Of a DNA stretch of 44,784 nt, positions 16,771 to 24,241 are shown in pieces. The position numbers and the translations under genes were made by a program. The DNA comes from JBDKUD01 sp050943315 (GTDB taxonomy: Bacteria; Bacillota; Syntrophomonadia; Syntrophomonadales; Syntrophomonadaceae). Each line of letters starts with the position of its first letter. Within the stretch, counting starts at the first letter, position 1. The stretch lies in assembly GCA_050943315.1 (NCBI GenBank), contig JBMNOY010000012.1, positions 1-44,784 on the forward strand. The letters run 5' to 3'. The notes beneath the pieces were generated by a model. It had not been told where the DNA came from, ran no database searches, and was given only the letters and a program-made list of their open reading frames with translations.

Positions 16771-17133
16771 CTAATCAACATCGATATAAACAGTAAGGGC
16801 TGCTATAACTACTACTATGGAATCTCCTTCCCCTAACTGAGGCAGGTATAATCCTCTAACAGATAGACCTCCTGCTACAACTTCCAGGTCTACTGATCCG
16901 AAGGGAACCGCCTTGGTAACCTCTTCTCTATTAATTCTTTCCGGATAGGGACAGGCTACTTTAAGCTCAATGTGCATTTGATTGGGATCAGTTATACCAT
17001 GGATATCCACCAGTCCAGACAAACAGCTATGGGATACTGCGTCCTTAATAGCCTTTTGTGCCGCTTTAGTTACATCGCCGCCGTGCAAATCGGCTCCCGT
17101 CCCAAATTCAACAATGTATCTTTTTAGAGCCAC
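16771..17133 (-). CDS. Lin0512-family protein, first gene of the acetoin operon
   Basis: About 120 residues, matching the uncharacterised Lin0512 family (KRYIVEFGTGADLHGGDVTK at the start, AVPFGSVDLEVVAGGL in the C-terminal half). No signal peptide or membrane segment is visible. The start is GTG at 17133 behind AAAGGAGG. A consensus -24/-12 promoter lies about 75-90 bases upstream, making this the first gene of the acetoin operon. The function is unknown. Its place at the head of the operon suggests an accessory role in acetoin or butanediol metabolism. Confidence 0.75.
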   Translation of the reverse strand: MALKRYIVEFGTGADLHGGDVTKAAQKAIKDAVSHSCLSGLVDIHGITDPNQMHIELKVACPYPERINREEVTKAVPFGSVDLEVVAGGLSVRGLYLPQLGEGDSIVVVIAALTVYIDVD

Positions 17134-17218
17134 CTGTTTTGCCTCCTTTCCTTTTAGAATCTGTCTCAAATGCAAAATCTATTCGAATTATTTACCTTAA
17201 AATCTGATTTTTAATAAA

Positions 17219-17234
17219 GCAATTTGCGTGCCAA
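17219..17234 (-). promoter_or_regulatory. Sigma-54 (-24/-12) promoter of the acetoin operon
   Basis: The minus strand reads TTGGCACGCAAATTGC. The -24 element TTGGCAC and the -12 element TTGC keep the exact GG-N10-GC spacing of sigma-54 promoters. It is followed by a T-rich stretch toward the Lin0512 gene. Transcription should start near 17207. The AcoR-like activator encoded at 20296 is the obvious partner. Confidence 0.9.
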
Positions 17235-17237
17235 CTA

Positions 17238-17341
17238 GTGTCAAACATATTATTTTGCCTGGAATGCCTTATCAATCCAGTATTTTTGGAAATTCATCGT
17301 CAAACATTTTACTGCTAACAGGTGTCACATGTTTGTATCAC
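17238..17341 (-). promoter_or_regulatory. Candidate activator-binding repeats upstream of the acetoin promoter
   Basis: Related elements occur as GTGTCAAACAT (17238-17248), CGTCAAACAT (17298-17307) and, partly inverted, GTGTCACATGTTTGTATCAC (17322-17341). The farther copies lie about 65-105 bases upstream of the -24 box, a suitable distance for an enhancer-binding protein. Assignment to the AcoR-like protein is inference. Confidence 0.45.
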
Positions 17342-17383
17342 GGCTATGCCGTCAGATGACGTAACGGTTACAGCTGACTGTAA
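17340..17383 (-). other. Two hairpins directly after the membrane-protein gene
   Basis: TTACAG/CTGTAA with a four-base loop (17368-17383) and ACGGC/GCCGT with a three-base loop (17340-17352) follow the stop at 17385. Neither has a T-run, so termination would be weak. The second overlaps the candidate activator-binding region. Confidence 0.35.
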
Positions 17384-17384
17384 T

Positions 17385-18377
17385 CTATTTAAACAATTGA
17401 GCCAGGTTAAGGAACTCTGGTTTTAGTAAGATAGCTAAAACTAAGGTTCCAAAGGCAATTGCTGTTGCCGGCGGATCTATGTGGTTTGAACCGTGGTTCC
17501 ATACCATACGTGCCCACAGTTCTTCCCAGAAAGCCGCCAGGATACCAACAATTACTGCCAGTCCGAAGGATCCCGTCAATAAAAACGCCAGAGCAGAAAG
17601 GTCTGCTATACAATGTGTGATAGGTACCTTCTGGGCCGACCCGGTGGCAGCATTAAGAAGCAGTAGAGCTAGTATCGCGAGTGTCCAGCCCATCAGCAGG
17701 GCTACCACAAATGCAGTGCTTTCAGCTACAGCACCTTTGGCTACTAGTGGAGCCAGCTGCTTTTGCGCCATCATTGCCATAGCCGGAGAAATAGTACCAA
17801 CACCTATTCCCAGCATAAGCAGTTTACCCGGTTGAGACATATAGGGCATCCATGATATGGCATAATTATTTGTTCCCAGGTAACCGTATTTTTGTATTGA
17901 TTCTTTCTTACCCCAAGGCATCTCTCCGCCATAAAACAGAAGCCGAGCAATTACTGCGGTAAGAAAAATATTAAAAGCAAGTCCATCTGTCTGATTAACT
18001 ATGGGTATTTGGGGTATAATTTGAGCCAGTATATGGCCTAATACCGCAAATAAACCACCCATCGCCAATACATCCCAAGACGTATCCACAAGCGGGGAAA
18101 CAATGTCTTTGGCATCGCCGTTGGGTTGGTTTTTCTTAACTCCAGCAGCATAGGTTGCTGCAGCTATACCAGCAGCAAAGCCACCTACATGGGGACCGAA
18201 TACAGGTCCAAGAGCAACCTGCATTAACAGAAAATCCGTACCTCCGGCCATAACTACTGCACTACCAGCCAGAACGAGAAGAGCACAGAGAATGATTGAC
18301 CATAAGCCACCCAGGGCTGCGCCAAATACTCCTCCACCAAAAGCCACAAGAATTGTTGTAATGCTCCAAGGTTCCAA
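17385..18377 (-). CDS. Multi-pass membrane protein under sigma-54 control, possible acetoin/butanediol transporter
   Basis: 330 residues, very hydrophobic, with about eight to nine predicted membrane segments. Gly/Ala-rich patterns include VAFGGGVFGAALGG near the N-terminus and GPVFGPHVGGFAAGIAAATY around residues 55-75. I do not recognise a named transporter family. The start is TTG at 18377, eight bases after GGAGG. It has its own -24/-12 promoter about 190 bases upstream and sits between the chemoreceptor and the acetoin operon. Co-regulation suggests uptake of acetoin or 2,3-butanediol, or an associated membrane function. This is inference from context only. Confidence 0.7.
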   Translation of the reverse strand: MEPWSITTILVAFGGGVFGAALGGLWSIILCALLVLAGSAVVMAGGTDFLLMQVALGPVFGPHVGGFAAGIAAATYAAGVKKNQPNGDAKDIVSPLVDTSWDVLAMGGLFAVLGHILAQIIPQIPIVNQTDGLAFNIFLTAVIARLLFYGGEMPWGKKESIQKYGYLGTNNYAISWMPYMSQPGKLLMLGIGVGTISPAMAMMAQKQLAPLVAKGAVAESTAFVVALLMGWTLAILALLLLNAATGSAQKVPITHCIADLSALAFLLTGSFGLAVIVGILAAFWEELWARMVWNHGSNHIDPPATAIAFGTLVLAILLKPEFLNLAQLFK

Positions 18378-18468
18378 AGTAAAATCCTCCTTATTGCTTA
18401 TTTTTTTTTGGGGTCAATTAACTCCTTAAAGGTACATTTGGGTTTTTCATCATTCAATCGGGTTGAGG

Positions 18469-18489
18469 ATTGCACTTGACCAGTGCAAT
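18469..18489. repeat. 8-bp inverted repeat in the membrane-protein mRNA leader
   Basis: ATTGCACT (18469-18476) and AGTGCAAT (18482-18489) are perfect arms with a five-base loop. It lies downstream of the sigma-54 promoter at 18568 and about 90 bases before the start codon, so it would form a hairpin in the leader. It could also be a regulator site. Confidence 0.5.
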
Positions 18490-18567
18490 TTACTGCAGTT
18501 GTTTCTCACCTCCCGACGAAGATTAGGATATGAACTTGGACACCTGTTTAAACTGGTTTAATAGGGA

Positions 18568-18582
18568 GCAAATATCATGCCA
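18568..18582 (-). promoter_or_regulatory. Sigma-54 promoter of the membrane-protein gene
   Basis: The minus strand reads TGGCATGATATTTGC, with -24 TGGCAT and -12 TTGC and exact GG-N10-GC spacing. One base departs from the best consensus. The leader to the start at 18377 is about 180 bases. Confidence 0.8.
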
Positions 18583-18599
18583 AAATGGTGCAGTTTCTG

Positions 18600-18609
18600 T
18601 TGTCGACAA
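18600..18609. repeat. TTGTCGACAA palindrome upstream of the sigma-54 promoter
   Basis: A perfect 10-base palindrome about 20 bases upstream of the -24 element. It could be an activator or other operator site; a chance palindrome cannot be excluded. Confidence 0.35.
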
Positions 18610-18671
18610 TGTGAAAATATGCTCTAGCCCGATTACTTGCCAATTCGTACTTCCCAGTTGGCCGAAAACAT

Positions 18672-18705
18672 AAAAAATCCGGAATACCATTTATATTCCG
18701 GATTT
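18672..18705 (-). terminator. Terminator of the chemoreceptor gene
   Basis: AATCCGGAATA (18676-18686) and TATTCCGGATT (18694-18704) form a perfect 11-bp stem with a seven-base loop. On the minus strand it is followed by a six-T run and further T-rich sequence. It lies about 110 bases after the stop at 18812 and upstream of the next sigma-54 promoter. Confidence 0.85.
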
Positions 18706-18811
18706 ACTTATTTACCAAGTAAAGTAATTACTGTCTCAGTTATTTGTCGATTTGTGTCACTTTGTGTATATGTAGTGTAATGCTAATGTCATTACATCTA
18801 TGTTACACTTA

Positions 18812-19849
18812 CTAAAGCTCCTCAGCCATTTTATTCAATTCCTCCGCTAAATTGGTTATTTCCGTAATACTGGCATTAATTTCTTTAATAACAGCTGCTT
18901 GCTGTTCGGCAGTCTTTAATGTACCTTCCGATGACTGCAAAGTTTTATCCACTGATTCCTCTATATGGGAGGTAAATTCTCGTATCGTTTGCACTGTTTG
19001 TTTAGATTCATCGGATAGTTTACGAATCTCCTGTGCAACCACACCAAACCCCCGTCCTGCATCTCCTGCGCGCGCTGCCTCGATAGCAGCATTTAAGCCC
19101 AGCATTTTAGTTTCTTCCGCAATCTGCTTGATAAACCCGAGCACATCATTTATCTGTAATGACACACTGTGTACTTCTTTTATTTCTCTATATAATTTGT
19201 TCTCATTTTCGGTTACGTCCATAGCTGATGCAGCTAATTGTTCCATGGCAGCAGCAATCTGAGTCAGGTGCTCATAAAATACTGAAGTTGTCTTTTTGAG
19301 CCTGTACTTTTCGTAACCTATTTTAGACAGCATACCCGTCATGTCATACAGTAATCTAGCCCCGGCTTGAATATTCTCTTCAGGGACCGCCCGGATCTTG
19401 CGCAGCGCCTGGCAGTATTTATCTGGGTCAACTCCAATTTCTACGGCTATACGCCGGAATTTGGCCTCATCCGGCTCTTCAGTTAAGACCTGGCCTCCAA
19501 ATACGGTTCCAATTTGTCTATCGCCCAGCATAATTGGCGCCGCAAAGTCAATTAGTCCGGCATGGCAGTGGTAGACGGAAGGCTTTTTGGTGCGAAATGA
19601 TTCCTCGGCACCTTTGATATCACATTCGTGGCAGCGCCTGTTCCCCTCCGGGGTACCGTGATTGAAGTCCATACAGAATTCTGTAAAGCCGCTCGGTTTG
19701 GTTACGTTATTGCCATGTATATCCTGAGTTATACTGGCTACACCCAGGCATTTGGAAAAGTCGTCCTGGAATCTCTGCAAGAAGTCTAAATCAAATAGGT
19801 CTTTTAGTGTAAGGTTATCCAAATCGCTTGCGTTTCTTTCTTCTTTCAC
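18812..19849 (-). CDS. Soluble PocR-domain methyl-accepting chemotaxis protein
   Basis: About 345 residues. A PocR-type sensory domain covers the first ~170 residues (LDFLQRFQDDFSKCLGV, RRCHECD, GTVFGGQVL). A chemotaxis signalling domain follows, with the hairpin-tip motif LGLNAAIEAARAGDAGRGFG. There is no membrane segment, so this is a cytoplasmic receptor. PocR domains are linked to sensing small diols such as propanediol. The start is GTG at 19849 behind GGAG, and a consensus sigma-54 promoter lies about 40 bases upstream. Context suggests sensing of acetoin, butanediol or a related diol to steer motility, or another CheA-like output; the ligand is inferred. Confidence 0.88.
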   Translation of the reverse strand: MKEERNASDLDNLTLKDLFDLDFLQRFQDDFSKCLGVASITQDIHGNNVTKPSGFTEFCMDFNHGTPEGNRRCHECDIKGAEESFRTKKPSVYHCHAGLIDFAAPIMLGDRQIGTVFGGQVLTEEPDEAKFRRIAVEIGVDPDKYCQALRKIRAVPEENIQAGARLLYDMTGMLSKIGYEKYRLKKTTSVFYEHLTQIAAAMEQLAASAMDVTENENKLYREIKEVHSVSLQINDVLGFIKQIAEETKMLGLNAAIEAARAGDAGRGFGVVAQEIRKLSDESKQTVQTIREFTSHIEESVDKTLQSSEGTLKTAEQQAAVIKEINASITEITNLAEELNKMAEEL

Positions 19850-19891
19850 AGCTTCATCTCCTTTTTTTGTTTTCTGCCTTTTATTTCCTAT

Positions 19892-19906
19892 GCAAGATTT
19901 GTGCCA
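19892..19906 (-). promoter_or_regulatory. Sigma-54 promoter of the chemoreceptor gene
   Basis: The minus strand reads TGGCACAAATCTTGC, a full -24 TGGCAC and -12 TTGC match with GG-N10-GC spacing. Transcription should start near 19880, about 30 bases before the GTG start. A terminator for the preceding gene sits just upstream, so this is an independent unit. Confidence 0.88.
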
Positions 19907-19933
19907 TAAATTACCTTTTAAGGGTATCCATAA

Positions 19934-19966
19934 GAAAAAAACGAGGTCGATAACCAATCGGCCTCG
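19934..19966 (-). terminator. Terminator after the regulator/MoaD-like operon
   Basis: On the minus strand CGAGGCCGAT and ATCGACCTCG (19957-19966 with 19942-19951) pair over ten positions with one mismatch and a five-base loop. A seven-T run follows. It separates the AcoR-like/MoaD-like unit from the sigma-54 promoter at 19892. Confidence 0.82.
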
Positions 19967-20037
19967 CCATATTCTGCCCTGGTACATTATTTCCCAAATA
20001 TGCAACAGTTTTTAGCCCAGTAGCCGCAGTATTTGTA

Positions 20038-20262
20038 TTAACCCCCTCCAACGGGCGGAAATATCGATAAAGTATCATTTTCACCAAGTACGACATCAAG
20101 CTCGGTATGTTTGCCGTTTAAGAATAATACTCCTAATTCTGAATATGGTATGGATAATTTGTCTACAACATCTTTGACTGTCGTCCCTACCGGATATTCC
20201 TGTTCAGCACTTTTAAACCTACCCTGCCTGAGGGTAGCAAATAACTTAACCGTAACCTGCAA
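20038..20262 (-). CDS. MoaD/ThiS-like small sulfur-carrier protein
   Basis: A 74-residue ubiquitin-fold protein (VKLFATLRQGR at the start) ending in PPVGGG, the double-glycine tail needed for adenylation and thiocarboxylation. It starts with TTG at 20262 behind AAGGGGTGG. It lies 33 bases after the AcoR-like regulator and before a terminator. No MoaE, MoeB or ThiF partner is in the window. MoaD-like proteins serve molybdenum or tungsten cofactor synthesis or other sulfur transfer. Why it is coupled to the acetoin regulator is unclear; supplying sulfur for lipoate assembly is speculative. Confidence 0.78.
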   Translation of the reverse strand: MQVTVKLFATLRQGRFKSAEQEYPVGTTVKDVVDKLSIPYSELGVLFLNGKHTELDVVLGENDTLSIFPPVGGG

Positions 20263-20295
20263 ACTACCACCCCTTTCACTATTAAAGAAGGTTAG

Positions 20296-22314
20296 TTAAT
20301 TGGCAATATTGTACTGATGCATCTTGCGGTACAATGTGTTCCGCGAAACACCCATTTCACGGGCAACCTGACTAACATTGCCGCCAAACTGGGCTAACAG
20401 AGCCATTATTTTCTGACTTTCCTTTTCAGCCAATAATTTCTTGCGCTTTTCTCTTTCATTTGCCACCCTGACATTTTGAGACAGGCTATGTGTCGGCTGC
20501 AAATTATCTTTGTCATAATTAACGATAGACGAGGGCAAGTGTTTAACGCAAACAGTATCACCATCAGCCATACTTATGATGCGCTCAACCACATTCTGCA
20601 ACTCCCGGACATTACCAGGCCAGTTATATTCCTGTAGATATTCCATAACTTCAGGTTCAATGTGTTGAAACTCTCTTCCCCACTCACGCCCTATAGTATC
20701 CAACAAATGCCGGAATAACAGCGGAATATCTTCTTTACGTTTGCTCAAAGAAGGTATTTCAATAGGTACAACATTTAACCGGTAATAAAGGTCCTTGCGG
20801 AAATTGCCTTTTTCCACTTCGTCCAAAAGGTGCTTGTTAGTGGCGCAAATAATCCTTACATCAACCGGTATAACCTTCTCGTCACCTATACGGGTAACTT
20901 TTTTATCTTGAATAACCCGTAACAGTGCTACTTGTTGCTCAAGGGGCATGTCCCCAATTTCGTCTAAAAATAAGGTTCCTCCCGAGGCCAATTCGAATTT
21001 ACCCGGTCTGCCTCCCCGTTTGGCCCCGGTAAAAGCCCCATCAGCATAACCGAATAGCTCACTGCCGATTAATTCGCGGGGAATAGCTCCGCAGTTAACT
21101 GCTACAAAAGGACCATCCCTACGCATACTACGATTGTGAATGGCCTGCGCGAAAACTTCCTTGCCGGTGCCGCTTTCACCTTCAAGCAAAACATGTGACA
21201 TATTGGCTGCGGCCAGCGATGCTATCCTTATCGCCTCTTGTATCTGTTCACTTTTTCCGATAATGTCCTTAAAACTGAATGAAGCCTGAGCACCACTAAA
21301 ACGGTTTACCAGGTTTTGCACCTTCTCCACGGTTTTAAGCAGGATAACTCCTCCGGATAATACTCCCTGGTCATCAACAATCGGTTTCCCTGAGGACATA
21401 CAATGAATTCTTCCCATTCTGGTATCAACGAATATCTCTATATCGTTAAACGATTGTTGTTTCATTAATATTTTCTCGGCACAAGGTGCTTTTTCGCCAA
21501 CCAATTCCATGATGGTTTTGCCCACCAAATCGAAATTAGGTTGACCGAAGATTTGCTCTACTATCGGGTTTACTTGAGTAACAACACCATTTTCATCAAA
21601 TATCATTACACCCTCAGACATAGTCTGGAAAATCTGATTCAGACGATTATCAGCCAGAGTTAATTCACGGTTGTTTTTTTGCAATTTTAACTGTTCCATT
21701 ATAGCCTCGGAAGCAGCTACCACCATTCCCAGTGTATGTAGATGCGTTTTAGAGGAAGGTCCGGACAAATCCAATACACCCAGCAATTTCCCGTCCTGGT
21801 TAAAAATTGGACAGGCTGAACAGGTCCAGGCCTGATGTTTGAGACAATAATGTTCAGCACCGGTTGTCTGAAGTGGCTTTCTTAGTACAATAGCCGTTCC
21901 AATAGCATTTGTTCCTACTGCTTGTTCAGACCAGTTAGCTCCTTTAACAAAATTAATCTCTTTTGCTTCATTAAGTGTTTTTTCATCACCTATAACCTCT
22001 AAAACATAGCCCCGCTCATCGGTCAATACTACAATAAAACCTGAACCTTGGACAAACCGGTATAGTTTGGCCATGAATGGTGTGGCAACTTCGATGAAGT
22101 CGGTTAACTCCTGCCGCAGTCCGCTAAGTTCATCTGAGCTAAGGAATTGTTGGCAGGTACCATCATAAGGGTTGACCCGGGCCTCATTACACCTTTCCCA
22201 CGACCGGGCTATTTCTGGAGATACTGAAAATGGCCCCAGATGGCCCTGTGAGACAAAGTATTTCCAGGCAGATTCAATATCATCATGTGAAACATATTGG
22301 TTCTGGGTTGGCAA
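20296..22314 (-). CDS. acoR: AcoR-like sigma-54-dependent transcriptional activator
   Basis: About 672 residues. A GAF-like sensor lies at about 70-205 (ANWSEQAVGTNAIGTA, HQAWTCSACPIF) and a PAS domain at about 225-330. The AAA+ activator domain (about 350-590) has Walker A GESGTGKE, the sigma-54-contacting GAFTGA loop and Walker B GGTLFLDEIGDMP. A Fis-type helix-turn-helix is at the C-terminus (NVSQVAREMGVSRNTLYRKM). The start was set at TTG 22314, seven bases after GGAGG; an upstream in-frame GTG overlaps that ribosome site. Three matching -24/-12 promoters lie downstream in the window. Acetoin or a related compound is the likely inducer. Confidence 0.9.
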   Translation of the reverse strand: MPTQNQYVSHDDIESAWKYFVSQGHLGPFSVSPEIARSWERCNEARVNPYDGTCQQFLSSDELSGLRQELTDFIEVATPFMAKLYRFVQGSGFIVVLTDERGYVLEVIGDEKTLNEAKEINFVKGANWSEQAVGTNAIGTAIVLRKPLQTTGAEHYCLKHQAWTCSACPIFNQDGKLLGVLDLSGPSSKTHLHTLGMVVAASEAIMEQLKLQKNNRELTLADNRLNQIFQTMSEGVMIFDENGVVTQVNPIVEQIFGQPNFDLVGKTIMELVGEKAPCAEKILMKQQSFNDIEIFVDTRMGRIHCMSSGKPIVDDQGVLSGGVILLKTVEKVQNLVNRFSGAQASFSFKDIIGKSEQIQEAIRIASLAAANMSHVLLEGESGTGKEVFAQAIHNRSMRRDGPFVAVNCGAIPRELIGSELFGYADGAFTGAKRGGRPGKFELASGGTLFLDEIGDMPLEQQVALLRVIQDKKVTRIGDEKVIPVDVRIICATNKHLLDEVEKGNFRKDLYYRLNVVPIEIPSLSKRKEDIPLLFRHLLDTIGREWGREFQHIEPEVMEYLQEYNWPGNVRELQNVVERIISMADGDTVCVKHLPSSIVNYDKDNLQPTHSLSQNVRVANEREKRKKLLAEKESQKIMALLAQFGGNVSQVAREMGVSRNTLYRKMHQYNIAN

Positions 22315-22359
22315 AAATTCCACCTCCACTACCTGACAATAATAAGTTCCCTTATATTT

Positions 22360-22387
22360 AGTTTAGCGCATAATTTTTTAATATCAA
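22360..22387 (-). promoter_or_regulatory. Candidate sigma-A promoter of the AcoR-like gene
   Basis: On the minus strand a TTGATA -35 box (22382-22387) and a TAAACT -10 box (22360-22365) are 16 bases apart in AT-rich DNA between folD and the regulator. Transcription would begin about 40 bases before the start codon. Confidence 0.45.
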
Positions 22388-22495
22388 TATTTGTTTTTTT
22401 GTTGAATCTTGGTGCTTAATTTTATATATTTCAGGTAGTTATGGAAGCATATAACCATTAATAGTAAATAATTGTTATATATCCAGCGCCGAGAA

Positions 22496-23323
22496 TTACT
22501 TATTGGCTGTTTGTTTATACAAAGTTAGTAAGTTATCAAATAATTCAGCTACGGTGATAGCCCCCACGCCTCCGGGAACAGCACTGGCCAAATAAGCTTT
22601 GTCTTTGGCCGCGGGGTCCACATCCCCTACCATATTGCCATACTCATCAAAATTAGTGCCCACATCAATGATGACTGAGTTGGAATTAATCATTTCAGGA
22701 GTAACAAAGTTCATCTTCCCCAGAGCAGCAACAACAATATCTGCATTTTGAACCTCTCCGGGCAGGTTGGCCGTACGGGAATGGCATAGGGTTACAGTAG
22801 CGTTTTCAGAAGTCAGCATAACTGCCAGAGGACTGCCCACCACCAGGCTTCTGCCGATTATGGTAATTTTTTTGCCTTCTAAGGGGATGTTGAATTCCTT
22901 GAGCATTCTTACTACAGCTTTAGGAGTAGCTGGTTTTACCCCTTCTTCCCGGCTCAGCAGCTTGCCCAAATTGTAATTATGTATTCCTTCCACATCCTTG
23001 CGGTAATCAATATGATTAATTATCCGGCTGGTGTTCAAATGAGACGGAAGTGGAGTTTGCAGCATTATTCCGGTTATGTCAGGATCAGTATTGAGATCGT
23101 TTATCAGCATTAACAATTCGTCTTCGGTTATACTTTCCGGGAAGTTTATTACCCGGGCCATTATACCCGTTTCCCCGGCAAACTTAAGAATACCTCTAAT
23201 ATAAGAAGCTGATGATGGGTCCTCCCCAATCTGAAGAATTACCAGGGTAAGCTTAATATCCGCAGCTTCCTTTATCAGGTTTTGTTTAATTTTTTCCCTT
23301 ATTTCCTTTCCATAAATCAGCAT
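22496..23323 (-). CDS. folD: FolD-family methylenetetrahydrofolate dehydrogenase/cyclohydrolase, divergent active site
   Basis: 275 residues, the usual FolD length. The NADP-binding signature IIGRSLVVGSPLA and CHSRT are intact, as are ILQ-type LQTPLPSHL and the C-terminal PGGVGAITVAEL. Two key positions differ. In SASYIRGILKF the residue four after the catalytic Tyr is Ile, where FolD has Lys (Lys56 of the human enzyme). In RKDVEGIHN a Glu stands where KDVDG has its second Asp (Asp125). The usual TPxG is TPKA. It starts directly after the nfo stop, behind GGAGGG. It may lack cyclohydrolase activity; the fold assignment is secure. Confidence 0.88.
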   Translation of the reverse strand: MLIYGKEIREKIKQNLIKEAADIKLTLVILQIGEDPSSASYIRGILKFAGETGIMARVINFPESITEDELLMLINDLNTDPDITGIMLQTPLPSHLNTSRIINHIDYRKDVEGIHNYNLGKLLSREEGVKPATPKAVVRMLKEFNIPLEGKKITIIGRSLVVGSPLAVMLTSENATVTLCHSRTANLPGEVQNADIVVAALGKMNFVTPEMINSNSVIIDVGTNFDEYGNMVGDVDPAAKDKAYLASAVPGGVGAITVAELFDNLLTLYKQTANK

Positions 23324-24241
23324 TTAGACCCTCCCTAATTTAGCAAGTTTATTACGTGCAGCCTTAAGCAATTTTATGTCTTTCTCAATTCCTTCCATAG
23401 GTGTTTCCAGAATGAACGGAATTTGTCGAAAGAAGTCATGAGCCATTAAATTTTCAAATCCGGTTATTCCGATAAATCCCTCACCTATGTGCGTATGCCG
23501 GTCCCGGTGCTCACCAAGTTCTTTAAGACTATCATTGGCATGAATTAAACGTATTTTTTCCCTGCCAATAATTGCTTCTGCTTCCTGGCAAATTTTTTCC
23601 ACCCCTTCGGGATCGGCACAGTTATACCCTGCCGCAAAAGTATGGCACGTGTCAAAACATATCCCTATGTTATTTTTATTTGTAATGTTTTGCAATATCT
23701 GGTTTAATTCCTGAAAGTTCTTGCCAATCTCTGTCCCCTGGCCGGACATTGTCTCCAGCAATAGAGTAGGCCCCTCATAACCGTCCAGAATTCGATTCAT
23801 AAGGGCGGACACTCTATCAATACCTTCATCAAGGGAAGTGTCAGTAAATGACCCGGGGTGCAGGACAATGTAATCTGCTTTAATTAAGCGGGCACGCTCG
23901 ATATCACCGGTTATAACCTCATAGGCATAGTTATATAAATCGTCCCGGGCTGCGGCTGGATTACAGACATAAGGAATGTGTACCACTACCGGGGAAATGT
24001 CATTATCGGCCATGGTCTGATTAAAATAGTCAACCTCTTGATCAGTCAGTTTACGCGCTCCCCGCCCCCGGGGATTGCGAATAAATATCTGTATGGCCTC
24101 CAATTCTTTGCTGACAGCATCGTCAGCTGTAGCCATTAATCCTTTGCCAATTGGTAAATGTGCGCCTATGCGTGGCAGCTGTGTAATAATATCAATCATT
24201 CCTTTGTGCTTTAGTTGTTGGTTGTCTTCAACAGTTTTCAA
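23324..24241 (-). CDS. nfo: Endonuclease IV (AP endonuclease)
   Basis: About 305 residues of the Nfo TIM-barrel family, which cuts DNA at abasic sites. Metal-binding motifs are visible in order: PVVVHIPYVCN, DYIVLHPGS, LLLETMSGQG, CFDTCHTFAAGY, HANDSLKELG and DRHTHIGEGFIG. The start is uncertain: a TTG at 24241 overlaps the YraN stop (TTGA), while an ATG 14 codons later has AAGGA too close to it. It is between yraN and folD with overlaps, so co-transcription is likely. Confidence 0.9.
   Translation of the reverse strand: MKTVEDNQQLKHKGMIDIITQLPRIGAHLPIGKGLMATADDAVSKELEAIQIFIRNPRGRGARKLTDQEVDYFNQTMADNDISPVVVHIPYVCNPAAARDDLYNYAYEVITGDIERARLIKADYIVLHPGSFTDTSLDEGIDRVSALMNRILDGYEGPTLLLETMSGQGTEIGKNFQELNQILQNITNKNNIGICFDTCHTFAAGYNCADPEGVEKICQEAEAIIGREKIRLIHANDSLKELGEHRDRHTHIGEGFIGITGFENLMAHDFFRQIPFILETPMEGIEKDIKLLKAARNKLAKLGRV

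Noticed and set aside
17479..17835. Plus-strand open frame opposite the membrane-protein gene
   Set aside because: It is an antisense shadow of a hydrophobic gene with a clear ribosome site and promoter; its product shows no family pattern.
22430..22495. Terminator after folD
   Set aside because: Only a short GTTAT/ATAAC pairing near 22438-22455 without a T-run; not convincing.
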